Part shown: positions 8,796 through 17,517 of the stretch, one piece after another
Numbering within the stretch: position 1 is the first letter of the stretch
How the letters are laid out: each line of letters begins with the position of its first letter
Assembly (NCBI RefSeq): GCF_002093115.1
Contig: NZ_NAAD01000012.1
Span: 1-64,000, forward strand
Direction of reading: 5' to 3'
Source: Geothermobacter hydrogeniphilus
GTDB lineage: Bacteria > Desulfobacterota > Desulfuromonadia > Desulfuromonadales > Geothermobacteraceae
DNA length: 64,000 nucleotides
Translations under genes and position numbers: made by a program
Notes under the pieces: generated by a model
Database searches by the model: none
What the model was told of the DNA's origin: nothing
The model's input: only the letters and a program-made list of their open reading frames with translations

Positions 8796-9011
8796 CAGAC
8801 ACCTCCAATTGGTTGGAATGGGCCCGACACCAGCGATCTGGCGGCAGACAATGAATGAACCCGACAACAAAACAATAGATAAAATAATACGCTGTTTTAC
8901 TCCATAATTTCCAGTAATTTTTACCCTTTTCTCAACAATTTCGGCTGAGACATTGATCAAACAAAACTTGTTTTCTTTTTAACCGATTGAACCGAACCCG
9001 TGTCGGCGAAT

Positions 9012-9959
9012 TCACCCTCTGGCTTCCAGCGCCTTGACCAGGGTACGCAGGGTGCGGTGATGAGGGGTCATCACCCCGGCCCGTTCGCCGTATTCGACGA
9101 TTTTGCCGTTCAGATAGTCGATCTCGGTCTGCCGACCGGCCTCGATATCCTGCAGCATCGATGGTTTATGATGCCCGGCGCCCTTGATGTAATCGAGGCA
9201 TTCAAGGTAGAAATCGGGGCCCAGCAGCAACTCGTTGGCCCGCGCCACCATGACACCTTCCTTCAGCAGGGCGTCGACCAGGCTGTAGACGATCGGATCG
9301 TTGATCACCTCGAACATGGTCTTGCCGGTCACCGCGCAGACCGGATTCATGCAGGAGTTGTTGACCGCCTTGGTCCAGACCATGTTACGGATCTGCTCGG
9401 TATGACGGGTATCGAGACCGGCTTCGGTCAGGGCCCGGCAGATGCCAACGGCCGCGTCCCTGGACTGCGGATCAAGCTCCTGCAGGTAATGCGGGCGGTG
9501 GTGAAAAGCCAGCCGGACCCGGGCCGGACCGTCCAGGATGCAGCCGTAATTGACCACGGCGCGCATCACCTGCTTTTTTCCCAGCCGTTCGGCCAGCACC
9601 AGCTCGGTATCGATGCCGTTCTGCCAGCTGACCACGTACCGCTCCCCGGCGATGAAACCTTCCAGGGCCGAAGCGATGATCGGCAGCGCCGTCGCCTTGA
9701 CGGTGACGATCACCACGTCGGGCGGGTCCTCGGCCAGCAGATCAATTCGGGTGGTGGTTTTCGCTACCGGCGCGGAAAAGTCTTCCGCTCCGGAGAGGAT
9801 GATGCCCGGCTCCATGGCCGCCTCCAGCAACGGCGCCTGGACATCACAGAGGGTCACGTCACAGCCGCCGCGGGCCAGAAAAGCGGCGACAATACAGCCG
9901 ACCGGACCGGCGCCGATGACGGCAAACTTTTTTGGGTTGAAACTACTCTTCTCCGGCAT
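9012..9959 (-). CDS. Ketopantoate reductase-like dehydrogenase (ApbA/PanE family), copy 1
   Basis: 315 aa from the ATG at 9959, the start matching the paralogue at 11590. N-terminal Rossmann motif VIGAGPVGCIVAAFLARGG, then SWQNGIDTE, and the family catalytic Lys in MVWTKAVNNSCMNPVCAVTG. PanE reduces ketopantoate with NADPH, but the presence of two copies beside IorAB and aryl-CoA genes suggests another 2-oxo acid as substrate (inference). It is paired with an ACT-domain gene directly upstream, an arrangement repeated at 10649-12082. Confidence 0.8.
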   Translation of the reverse strand: MPEKSSFNPKKFAVIGAGPVGCIVAAFLARGGCDVTLCDVQAPLLEAAMEPGIILSGAEDFSAPVAKTTTRIDLLAEDPPDVVIVTVKATALPIIASALEGFIAGERYVVSWQNGIDTELVLAERLGKKQVMRAVVNYGCILDGPARVRLAFHHRPHYLQELDPQSRDAAVGICRALTEAGLDTRHTEQIRNMVWTKAVNNSCMNPVCAVTGKTMFEVINDPIVYSLVDALLKEGVMVARANELLLGPDFYLECLDYIKGAGHHKPSMLQDIEAGRQTEIDYLNGKIVEYGERAGVMTPHHRTLRTLVKALEARG

Positions 9960-9984
9960 AGCCACTCCCTGACTTGCTGCTTGT

Positions 9985-10431
9985 TTAGTCCTGCCCCACC
10001 AGAATGCCGAACGATTCCGCATCAAGCAGCCTGGCACCGCTTTTTTCCAGGACCTTGAGCGCCTGGTCGATAGCGCTGAAATGGAACACCATCACCGCTT
10101 TCTGCAGGTTGGCCCCGGCCACCGCGTACATGTAATCGACGTTGATACCGGTCCCGAGGAACAGGCTGAGCAGATCCGCCAGGCTGCCGGGGGTATCCTC
10201 GATCTCGACCGCCACCACGTCATCGACCCGAGCCGGAATCAGTCGCTCCATGACCACCGCCCGGGCGGCGGCCAGGTCGGACACCAGGATCCGCAGCACG
10301 CCGAAATCGTGGGTCGAATCGCAGATGCAATGGGCACGCAGGTTGATGCCGGCATCACCCAGCGCGCGGGTCACCTCGTGCAGGCGACCGGGGGAGTTTT
10401 CCAGTGGAATGGAGAGTTGTTTCAGTTTCAT
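9985..10431 (-). CDS. Tandem ACT-domain protein, copy 1
   Basis: 148 aa. Two ACT repeats are visible: residues 1-70 start LKQLSIPLENSPGRLHEVTRALGDAGINL, and residues about 72-140 start AVEIEDTPGSLADLLSLF. Both carry the ligand-binding N/D-x-P-G-x-L pattern. No catalytic domain is present. ACT proteins bind amino acids, so it probably senses an amino acid, perhaps regulating the neighbouring dehydrogenase or IorAB (inference). The gene lies 25 nt upstream of the PanE-like copy 1. Confidence 0.85.
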   Translation of the reverse strand: MKLKQLSIPLENSPGRLHEVTRALGDAGINLRAHCICDSTHDFGVLRILVSDLAAARAVVMERLIPARVDDVVAVEIEDTPGSLADLLSLFLGTGINVDYMYAVAGANLQKAVMVFHFSAIDQALKVLEKSGARLLDAESFGILVGQD

Positions 10432-10461
10432 GCGAATATCCTTTGCAATGATCTGGAATCA

Positions 10462-10615
10462 GGCCACCAAGACACCAAGAGCACCAAGAAAACCTTTTTC
10501 AACGGAGAGCCGCAGAGAGGGAGAGAACGCAGAGAAAACCAAAAGCAGTTTTTGGTTTTAAACCCAAAAGATTTTCTCTCCATCTCTGCTCCTCACCGCC
10601 TCTGCGTTGAATAAG
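10462..10615. repeat. Intergenic inverted-arm repeat, CACCAAG/CGCAGAG type
   Basis: Contains GGCCACCAAGACACCAAGAG followed by GAGAGCCGCAGAGAGGGAGA on one side and complementary-type tracts TCTCTCCATCTCTG and CCGCCTCTGCGTTG on the other. It is the same family as the repeats near 21.0, 27.6, 29.4, 31.9, 50.9, 55.3, 56.4 and 63.9 kb. It separates the two ACT/PanE-like pairs. Confidence 0.65.
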
Positions 10616-10648
10616 TCTTGATCTTGGCGGCATTCGATCGCCAGGATC

Positions 10649-11590
10649 TCACTTCGGCTCCAGCGCCTTGACGAGCCCGCGGATCATGCTGTTGTACGGG
10701 GTCGGTATCCCGGCCTGCTTGCCGTATTCGACAATCTTGCCGTTGATGTAATCGACCTCGGTGCGCCGTTTGGCCTCGACATCCTGCAGCATCGACGGCT
10801 TGTGGTTGCCGGCGTTCTTGATGTAATTGATGGCGTAGGGATAATAGCCCGATCCGAGTGAGAACTCGTTGGCGCGGGCCACCGCGATCCCCTCCTTGAT
10901 CAGTGCGTCGACCAGGTTGAAGGTGATCGGATCGTTGATGATTTCGACCATCGTCATGCCGGTCACCGCGCACATCGGGTTCATGCAGGCATTCATCACC
11001 GACTTGCGCCAGACCATGTCGGCGATCTGGTCGGTATGCTGCGTATCGAGACCGCAGTCGGTCAGCACCCGGCTGATGCCGAGAGCGGCCTCCTTCGCCT
11101 GCGGGTCGAGTTCCTGCAGGTAGTGAGGCCGATGGTGGAAGGCGAGACGGATATGCCCCGGGCTGAGCGGCACGCAACCGAAATTGACCACCCCGCGCAG
11201 CACCGCCTGCGGGCCCAGCACCTGGGCCAGCTCCAGCTCGGTATCGATGCCGTTCTGCCAGCTGACCACATAGCGGCCCTCACCGGCAAAGCCTTCGAGG
11301 GCCGAGGCGATCAACGGCAGCGCGGTGGCCTTGACGGCGATAAAGACCACATCGGGGGGATCCTCGAGCAGGTCATCCACCCGGGTGGTGGTGCGTGTCA
11401 CCCGGGCCTGAAAACTGTCGACGCCCTCCAGCAGAATCCCCGGCTCCAAAGCCGGCGCCAGCAGCTCCGGAACGATGTCGCACAACGTGACATCATAGCC
11501 GCCTTTGGCCAGGAAGGCGGCAACGATGCCACCGACCGGACCGGCACCGATCACGGCGAATTTTTTCGGACAGTAGCTGGTTTCACCCAT
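10649..11590 (-). CDS. Ketopantoate reductase-like dehydrogenase (ApbA/PanE family), copy 2
   Basis: 313 aa, clearly paralogous to the protein at 9012-9959 over its full length (same VIGAGPVGGIVAAFLAKGG, SWQNGIDTELELA and ELDPQAKEAALGISR segments). The catalytic Lys is in MVWRKSVMNACMNPMCAVTG. NAD(P)H-dependent reduction of a 2-oxo acid or the reverse oxidation is the family reaction. The true substrate is not shown by the sequence. It lies in the same minus-strand array downstream of IorAB. Confidence 0.8.
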   Translation of the reverse strand: MGETSYCPKKFAVIGAGPVGGIVAAFLAKGGYDVTLCDIVPELLAPALEPGILLEGVDSFQARVTRTTTRVDDLLEDPPDVVFIAVKATALPLIASALEGFAGEGRYVVSWQNGIDTELELAQVLGPQAVLRGVVNFGCVPLSPGHIRLAFHHRPHYLQELDPQAKEAALGISRVLTDCGLDTQHTDQIADMVWRKSVMNACMNPMCAVTGMTMVEIINDPITFNLVDALIKEGIAVARANEFSLGSGYYPYAINYIKNAGNHKPSMLQDVEAKRRTEVDYINGKIVEYGKQAGIPTPYNSMIRGLVKALEPK

Positions 11591-11635
11591 CTGTTCTCTC
11601 CCTGACCTGAGTCACTGATTCAGGCCTGATAACGG

Positions 11636-12082
11636 TCAAGCGGGACTTTCGAGAATGCCGAACGATTCGGCGTCCAGGATCCTGATCCCGTTCTCCTGCA
11701 GCAGCCTGATCGCCAGGTCATTGTCACTGAAGCAGAACACCATCACCGCCCTGCCGGATGAGGTCCCCGCCAGGGCATACATGTAATCGACGTTGACCTT
11801 GTTCTCCATCAACAGCTTCAGCACCTTGGCCAGACTGCCGGGGGTGTCGACGATCTCCGCCGCCACCACCTCGTCAACCCGGGCCGGGAACTGCTTTTCC
11901 ATGATCACCCGCCGCGCGGTGGCGACATCGGAAACCAGGATGCGCAGCACCCCGAAGCCGGAAATGTCGGAAATCGACAGTGATCTCAGGTTGAGCCCGG
12001 CCGCGCCGAGAGCCTCGGTCGCTTCGTAGAGCCGCCCCGGGGCGTTTTCGAGAAAGATCGAAATCTGTTTCAGTTTCTTCAT
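11636..12082 (-). CDS. Tandem ACT-domain protein, copy 2
   Basis: 148 aa from the ATG at 12082, which gives an N-terminus (MKKLKQISIFLENAPGRL) and length matching copy 1. The frame is open to 12106. Two ACT modules are present, the second beginning VAAEIVDTPGSLAKVLKL. GGGGAGAT lies just upstream as a ribosome site. It is predicted to be an amino-acid-binding regulatory subunit. The duplication of the ACT plus PanE-like pair looks tandem. Confidence 0.83.
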   Translation of the reverse strand: MKKLKQISIFLENAPGRLYEATEALGAAGLNLRSLSISDISGFGVLRILVSDVATARRVIMEKQFPARVDEVVAAEIVDTPGSLAKVLKLLMENKVNVDYMYALAGTSSGRAVMVFCFSDNDLAIRLLQENGIRILDAESFGILESPA

Positions 12083-12204
12083 GACCATCTCCCCTGTCGG
12101 TACCACGCTTCCTCCGGGATGATCCTTATGCCCGCCCGGAGTTGTACGATCCCTGCGCCCCGGGCAAATTCAAAATTCACCCGACGGCGGCATGGCGATC
12201 CGAT

Positions 12205-12777
12205 TCAGGCCGCCGCGCCGCCCGCCAGCGCCCTGAGGTTGACCTCGACCCCCTTCTCCTTCGAAACCTGCTTCACGACTTCGGTGATGACCTCTTCCGT
12301 GACGGGCAGATCTTTCAGCACCGTGCCGACCATCACCATGTTGACCGCCTTGCCGTTGCCGGCTTCGCGGGCGATAGCAAGGGCGTCAACTCCGAGAGCG
12401 TTGTCGCAGGCGGCGGCAATCTGCTCTTCCACATCATCCGGATAGACCGCCAGTCCGGCGGCCACGGTGCTCGGATTGATCGAAACCTGGTTGTAGACCA
12501 GCCGTCCCCCGGGCTTGAGATAGTGAAGGTAGCGCAGCGCCTCCAGCGGTTCAAATGAGATCAGCAGATCAGCCGTGCCGGGCATCACCACCGGCGACGC
12601 GACCTTCTCCCCCATACGCACGAAGCTGATGACGCTGCCGCCGCGCTGGGCCATGCCGTGAACTTCATTCTGCTTGACATCCAGGCCGCCGGCCAGAGCA
12701 CTCTCGGCCAGCACCTTCGAAGCCATCAGCACTCCCTGGCCACCGACCCCGGCAATGACGATATTAAAGATTGGCAT
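12205..12777 (-). CDS. iorB: Indolepyruvate:ferredoxin oxidoreductase beta subunit
   Basis: 190 aa from the ATG at 12777 (the open frame extends upstream but the domain starts at MPIFNIVIAGVGGQGVLMAS). This GVGGQG motif is typical of the gamma-type domain of 2-oxoacid:ferredoxin oxidoreductases. EVHGMAQRGGSVISFVR is also conserved. With IorA it oxidatively decarboxylates arylpyruvates to arylacetyl-CoA and reduces ferredoxin. It overlaps the 3' end of iorA by 14 nt. Confidence 0.92.
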   Translation of the reverse strand: MPIFNIVIAGVGGQGVLMASKVLAESALAGGLDVKQNEVHGMAQRGGSVISFVRMGEKVASPVVMPGTADLLISFEPLEALRYLHYLKPGGRLVYNQVSINPSTVAAGLAVYPDDVEEQIAAACDNALGVDALAIAREAGNGKAVNMVMVGTVLKDLPVTEEVITEVVKQVSKEKGVEVNLRALAGGAAA

Positions 12778-14530
12778 TGTTCTCTCCCTCGATTTCATGC
12801 ATCGCGTCGAATTTACACATCTGCCTGCAGACCCCGCAGCCGTTGCAGACGTTGGGATCAACCTGGACCTTCGGCTTCTCTCCCGAAGCGGTCAGGCCGA
12901 GCGCCATGCAGGCGACCTTCAGGCAGGCGCGACAACCGGTGCACTTGTCCTGATCGACAGTCATCGCCGGTTTGCGGATCTTGTAGCGCAGCACACAGGG
13001 GTTGCGGTCGATCAGCACGTAGGGACCGGGTGTTTCCAGGCCCTTCCTGATTGCCGCCTCGGTGGCGGCGAGATCGTAGGTGTTGAGTTCGACAACGTTG
13101 TCAATGCCGAGCGCCTTGACCAGCGGCACCATATCGACCTGGCGGGTCGGATTGCCCTGCAGGGTCTTGCCGGTGCCGGGATTCTCCTGGCCGCCGGTCA
13201 TGCCGGTGGCGCGGTTGTCCATGATGATGACCAGCGCGTTGCCGCCGTTGAAGGCCAGACTCAGCAGGCCGGTCATCCCGGAATGGAAGAAGGTCGAATC
13301 GCCGATCACCGCCACCGGTTTTTCATCGCGGCCGGCAATCGCGTTGACCCGGGCCATGCCGTGGGCGGCGCTGATGCTGGCGCCCATGTCGATCACCGAG
13401 TGCATGGCGCCCATCGGCGGCAGGGCGCCGAGGGTGTAGCAGCCGATGTCGCCGGAGACAAAGGTCTTCAGCTTGCTGAGGATGGTGAACAGGCCGCGGT
13501 GAGCGCAGCTGGGACAGAAGACCGGCGGGCGCTGCGGCAACCCTTCGACCGGGGCGGCGGCCTCGGCCACCGGGTCGCCGAGAGCGGCGCGAATCAGGTC
13601 GGCGTTGATCTCGCCGCACAGCGGCAGCCTGTTCTTGCCGATCTCGACCGCGATGCCCATGGCGCGAATCTGCTCCTCGAAGATCGCGTCCATCTCCTCG
13701 ACCACCATCAACCGTTTGACGCTGCCGGCAAACTCGCGGATCTTGCGTTCCGGCAGGGGATGCACCAGCCCGAGCTTGAGGACCGACGCGTTCGGGAAGG
13801 CCTCGCGGACGTGCTGATAGGAAACACCGGAAGTGATGATGCCGAGCTCGGTATCACCCATCTCAACCCGGTTCAGAGGCGTGGTCTCGGCATATTCCTG
13901 CAGTTTCAGCAGCCGCGCCTCAACCTCGACATGCTTGATCTTGCCGAAATTGGGCAGCATCACGTACTTGGGGACATCCTTGACCCATTCGCCGACCTGC
14001 GGGGTGATTTTCTCCCGCGGGACAACCACCCCCTTGGCATGGGAAATCCGGGTGGTGGTACGCAGCATCACCGGAGTATCGAACTGCTCGGAGATCTCGA
14101 ACGCCGTCCGCACCATGTCGTAGGCATCCTGGGAATCGGCCGGGTCGAGCATCGGGATCTTGGCGAAGCGCGCGTAGTGGCGGCTGTCCTGCTCGTTCTG
14201 TGACGAGTGCATCCCCGGATCGTCGGCCACCATCAGGATCAGCCCGGCATTGACCCCGGTATAGGTCAGGGTCATCAGCGGATCGGCGGCGACATTGACG
14301 CCGACGTGCTTCATCGTCGCCAGCGACCTGCCGCCGGCGATGCTGCCGCCGATCGCCGCTTCGAGGGCGACCTTTTCGTTGGCCGCCCACTCGCAGTAAA
14401 CCTCGCCCAGGCGGGCGACTTCCTCCAGGGTTTCGGTGCTGGGCGTGCCGGGATAACCGGAGGCGAAAACCCCGCCACCGTCGGTAAACCCGAGCGCTAT
14501 GGCTTCATTGCCGGAAATGATTTTTTTCAT
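12764..14530 (-). CDS. iorA: Indolepyruvate:ferredoxin oxidoreductase alpha subunit
   Basis: 588 aa from the ATG at 14530 (a TTG two codons earlier is less likely). The order is pyrimidine-binding domain with GYPGTPSTETLEEV, the transketolase-like middle, then the ThDP domain with GDSTFFHSGMTGLLSLAFNG and DNRATGMTGGQENPG. The C-terminal ferredoxin domain has CTGCRACLKVACMAL and CNGCGVCRQMC. It oxidises indole-, phenyl- or hydroxyphenylpyruvate to aryl-acetyl-CoA. It heads the iorAB-ACT-PanE array and provides low-potential ferredoxin, which either type of dearomatising reductase encoded further along could use (inference). Confidence 0.95.
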   Translation of the reverse strand: MKKIISGNEAIALGFTDGGGVFASGYPGTPSTETLEEVARLGEVYCEWAANEKVALEAAIGGSIAGGRSLATMKHVGVNVAADPLMTLTYTGVNAGLILMVADDPGMHSSQNEQDSRHYARFAKIPMLDPADSQDAYDMVRTAFEISEQFDTPVMLRTTTRISHAKGVVVPREKITPQVGEWVKDVPKYVMLPNFGKIKHVEVEARLLKLQEYAETTPLNRVEMGDTELGIITSGVSYQHVREAFPNASVLKLGLVHPLPERKIREFAGSVKRLMVVEEMDAIFEEQIRAMGIAVEIGKNRLPLCGEINADLIRAALGDPVAEAAAPVEGLPQRPPVFCPSCAHRGLFTILSKLKTFVSGDIGCYTLGALPPMGAMHSVIDMGASISAAHGMARVNAIAGRDEKPVAVIGDSTFFHSGMTGLLSLAFNGGNALVIIMDNRATGMTGGQENPGTGKTLQGNPTRQVDMVPLVKALGIDNVVELNTYDLAATEAAIRKGLETPGPYVLIDRNPCVLRYKIRKPAMTVDQDKCTGCRACLKVACMALGLTASGEKPKVQVDPNVCNGCGVCRQMCKFDAMHEIEGENNANL

Positions 14531-14720
14531 CAACAATCCATCCCTTGTCTGTACCTTGTTCAGGCGTTAATTGACTCCTGACCGGATAGTCCGGGCAGCC
14601 TTCATTAGACAACATCAACCGAACGGGCAGTCTAGACGAAACAAAACCGTCTTTCCAGCCCAATCGACCAGCACGCCGGCCCCGAGACATGGGACCTGCC
14701 TGAATCAGTGCGTTCAGGTT

Positions 14721-16064
14721 CTATTTCGGCCGCCGGTCCTCGATCCGCTGGGCCTTGCCCTGGCTGCGCGGGATACTGCCCGGCGGCACCAGGTTGACCT
14801 CGACGCTGATGCCGATGACATCCTTGATATCCTGCTGCAGGTGGCGGACCTTGCTGCGCACCGCGGCGACATCTTCGAGAATATCGAACTCGGCCCCCTT
14901 GAGAACATCGGCCGCCGCCTTGATCATGAACTCCTCGGTCACCTCGACCTTGACCCGCAGCGAATCCATCACCCCCTTGCGCTCGACGATCACCATGTAG
15001 TGCGGCGAAACCCCTTCGCGCTTCATGATCACCGCCTCGATCTGCGACGGGAAGACGTTGACACCGCGGATGATCAGCATGTCGTCGCTGCGGCCGCTGA
15101 CCCGCGCCATCTTCACCAGGGTACGACCACAGGAACAGGTGCCGTAGGTCAGGCGGGAGATGTCCCGGGTCCGGTAACGCAGCAGCGGCTGACCGTATTT
15201 GTTGATGGTGGTGAAGACCAGCTCTCCCTCTTCCCCTTCCGGCAGCACTTCGCCGCTGTCGGGGTCGATGATCTCCGGGTAGAAGAAATCCTCGTTGACG
15301 TGCAGACCGCTCTGCTCTTCCCGACACTCGAAAGAGACGCCGGGACCGGTGATCTCGGAAAGGCCGTAGATGTCGCAGACCGTGATCCCGAACTTGTCCT
15401 GGATCGAATGGCGCATCGACTCGCTCCAGGGCTCGGCGCCGCAGAGCGCGCTCTTCAGGTTGAGGCTCTTGAAGTCGACCCCCATCTGCTCGCCGACCTC
15501 GTAGATGTGCATCAGGAAGGAGGGAGTCGAGGTCAGGGCGGTGGAACCGAAGTCCTCCATCAGCATAATCTGCTTCTGGGTGTTGCCGCCGGAGATCGGA
15601 ATCACCCCCGCGCCGACCTTCAGGGCGCCGTAATGAGCTCCCAGGCCGCCGGTGAAGAGGCCGTAACCGAAAATATTCTGCACCACGTCATTCTTGCCGA
15701 TGCCGGCGCCGGTGCAGGTGCGGGCCATCGACTCGGACCAGACCTCGAGGTCCTGGCGGGTATAGCCGACGGCGATCGGCTTGCCGGTGGTGCCGGAAGT
15801 GGCATGGTACTCGACAATCTCTTCCGGCGACGCGCTGAACATCTTGAACGGATAGTTGTCGCGCAGATCCTGCTTGGTGGTAAAGGGCAGCCGGCGGATA
15901 TCATCAAGCGAGCGGATGTCGTCCGGGGTCACTCCCAGGTCATCCAGCTTCTTCCGGTAATGGGCGTTGCGCTCATAGACGTAGGCGACGGTCCTCTGCA
16001 GACCGGCAAGCTGGATGGCCCGCATTTCGTCACGACTGAGGGTTTCCTCTTTGCTCCATGCCAT
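14721..16064 (-). CDS. Phenylacetate-CoA ligase-family AMP-forming ligase
   Basis: 447 aa, the PaaK size. Carries the adenylation loop HATSGTTGKPIAVGYT, the DIYGLSEITGPGV motif, and the C-terminal RSDDMLIIRGVNVFPSQIE typical of PaaK/arylacetate ligases. It makes an aryl- or arylacetyl-CoA from acid, ATP and CoA. Next to iorAB it can reactivate arylacetate released by the aldehyde oxidoreductase or by thioesterases. The exact acid (phenylacetate, indoleacetate or other) cannot be read from the sequence. Confidence 0.9.
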   Translation of the reverse strand: MAWSKEETLSRDEMRAIQLAGLQRTVAYVYERNAHYRKKLDDLGVTPDDIRSLDDIRRLPFTTKQDLRDNYPFKMFSASPEEIVEYHATSGTTGKPIAVGYTRQDLEVWSESMARTCTGAGIGKNDVVQNIFGYGLFTGGLGAHYGALKVGAGVIPISGGNTQKQIMLMEDFGSTALTSTPSFLMHIYEVGEQMGVDFKSLNLKSALCGAEPWSESMRHSIQDKFGITVCDIYGLSEITGPGVSFECREEQSGLHVNEDFFYPEIIDPDSGEVLPEGEEGELVFTTINKYGQPLLRYRTRDISRLTYGTCSCGRTLVKMARVSGRSDDMLIIRGVNVFPSQIEAVIMKREGVSPHYMVIVERKGVMDSLRVKVEVTEEFMIKAAADVLKGAEFDILEDVAAVRSKVRHLQQDIKDVIGISVEVNLVPPGSIPRSQGKAQRIEDRRPK

Positions 16065-16106
16065 GGTTCTCTCTCCTTGTTCGATAGCCGGGTCGATGAC
16101 AGACGA

Positions 16107-17444
16107 TTACAGATAATTCAATTCCCGCGCCTGCTCCCTGATCTCATCACGGAAGCGCGGATGAGCGATCTTGATCAGGGCCGCGGTACGCTGCCGGACG
16201 GTTTTGCCGTAGAGGTCGGCAATGCCGTACTCGGTCACCACGTAATGGACGTGATTACGGCTGGTGACCACCCCGGCCCCATGCTTGAGCAGGGGCACGA
16301 TACGACTGAGCACCGTACCGTCCCGCAGGGTCGAGGTGCTCGGCAGGGCGATGATCGGCACCCCGCCCTTCGAGCGGGAGGCGCCGTAAATGAAATCGAG
16401 CTGGCCGCCGACCGCCGAGTGGAAGCGGGGACCGATGCTGTCGGCACAGACCTGGCCGGTGAGATCGACCTCGATCGCCGAGTTGATCGCCACCATGCGC
16501 TCGTTCTGCGCCACCACGAAGGGATCGTTGACATACTCGGTGCGGTGCAGCTCCACCAGCGGGTTGTTGTCCACCCAGTCGTAGAGGCGTCGGGTGCCGA
16601 GCAGGAAACCGCAGATGATCTTGCCCGGGTGGAGGGTCTTGCGGGCGCCGTTGAGCACCCCCGCCTCGACCAGGTCGATCACCCCGTCGGAGATCAGTTC
16701 GGAATGGACACCGAGGTCCTTCTTGTCCTTGAGGAACTTGAGCACCGCGTTGGGAATCGCCCCGATCCCCATCTGCATGGTCGCGCCGTCGGGGATCAGC
16801 TCGGCGATGTGCGCGGCGATCCCCTCGACCACCTCGCCGTCGGCGTCATCCCCCATCGGCATCTCGAACAGCGGCGTGTCGCTGGGGATGATGTAGTCCA
16901 TCTTGTCGATGTGCATGGCGGTATCGCCGAGGGTGCGCGGCATCTGCTCGTTGACCTGGGCGATGACGATCTTTGAAACCTCCGCCGCCGAGATGGTGAG
17001 CCCCGATTCCGCCCCCATGGAGCAGAAACCGTTTTCATCCGGCGTTGAAACATGGATCAGGGCGACATCCACCGGCAGGTGGCCGTCCTTGAACAGCAAC
17101 GGGAATTCAGACAGCATCACCGGGGTGAAATCGGCCCGTCCCTGATTGATCGCCTTGCGCACGTTGGCGCTGATGAACATCGAGTTGATGCGCAGGTGGC
17201 CCTCCATCTCCGGGGCGACATAGTCGGCCGGGCAGATGGTCAGCGGGTGGCAGACCTCGACATCGCGCAATTCCGGCGCCCGCCGCACCAGGGCGTCAAG
17301 CAGCGGCAGCGGCACCGAGGCGTTGCCGGTCAGAAAGACCCGATCGCCCGACTTGATGGCCTTGACCGCCTCGTCCGGGGTGGTGGTCCGCTCCTGGTAG
17401 ATCTGTCGCCAGTTGGCCTGCTCCGAGGTTCCGCTCTGCATCAT
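16107..17444 (-). CDS. Acetyl-CoA hydrolase/4-hydroxybutyrate CoA-transferase family protein
   Basis: About 445 aa from the ATG pair at 17444/17441, preceded by AAAGGAG. The upstream open frame is not used. It has the class I CoA-transferase/hydrolase features: LTGNASVPLPLLDAL near the N-terminus, GIGAIPNAVLKFL mid-protein, and VVTEYGIADLYGKTVRQR near the C-terminus. It would transfer CoA between acetyl-CoA (or a similar donor) and an organic acid. It sits between the PaaK-like ligase and the ADP-forming synthetase, giving three acyl-CoA activation or exchange enzymes in a row. Confidence 0.85.
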   Translation of the reverse strand: MMQSGTSEQANWRQIYQERTTTPDEAVKAIKSGDRVFLTGNASVPLPLLDALVRRAPELRDVEVCHPLTICPADYVAPEMEGHLRINSMFISANVRKAINQGRADFTPVMLSEFPLLFKDGHLPVDVALIHVSTPDENGFCSMGAESGLTISAAEVSKIVIAQVNEQMPRTLGDTAMHIDKMDYIIPSDTPLFEMPMGDDADGEVVEGIAAHIAELIPDGATMQMGIGAIPNAVLKFLKDKKDLGVHSELISDGVIDLVEAGVLNGARKTLHPGKIICGFLLGTRRLYDWVDNNPLVELHRTEYVNDPFVVAQNERMVAINSAIEVDLTGQVCADSIGPRFHSAVGGQLDFIYGASRSKGGVPIIALPSTSTLRDGTVLSRIVPLLKHGAGVVTSRNHVHYVVTEYGIADLYGKTVRQRTAALIKIAHPRFRDEIREQARELNYL

Positions 17445-17517
17445 CAACTCCTTTGCCCTGGTTCCCTGGGTGCCGCACCCCGGGCGATCACAAGGACCGC
17501 CCCGGCAGCATGTTTCT

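Noticed and set aside
14571-16976. 801-aa open frame antisense to the PaaK-like and CoA-transferase genes
   Set aside because: Spans two well-supported minus-strand genes; His/Asp/Gly-rich shadow composition.
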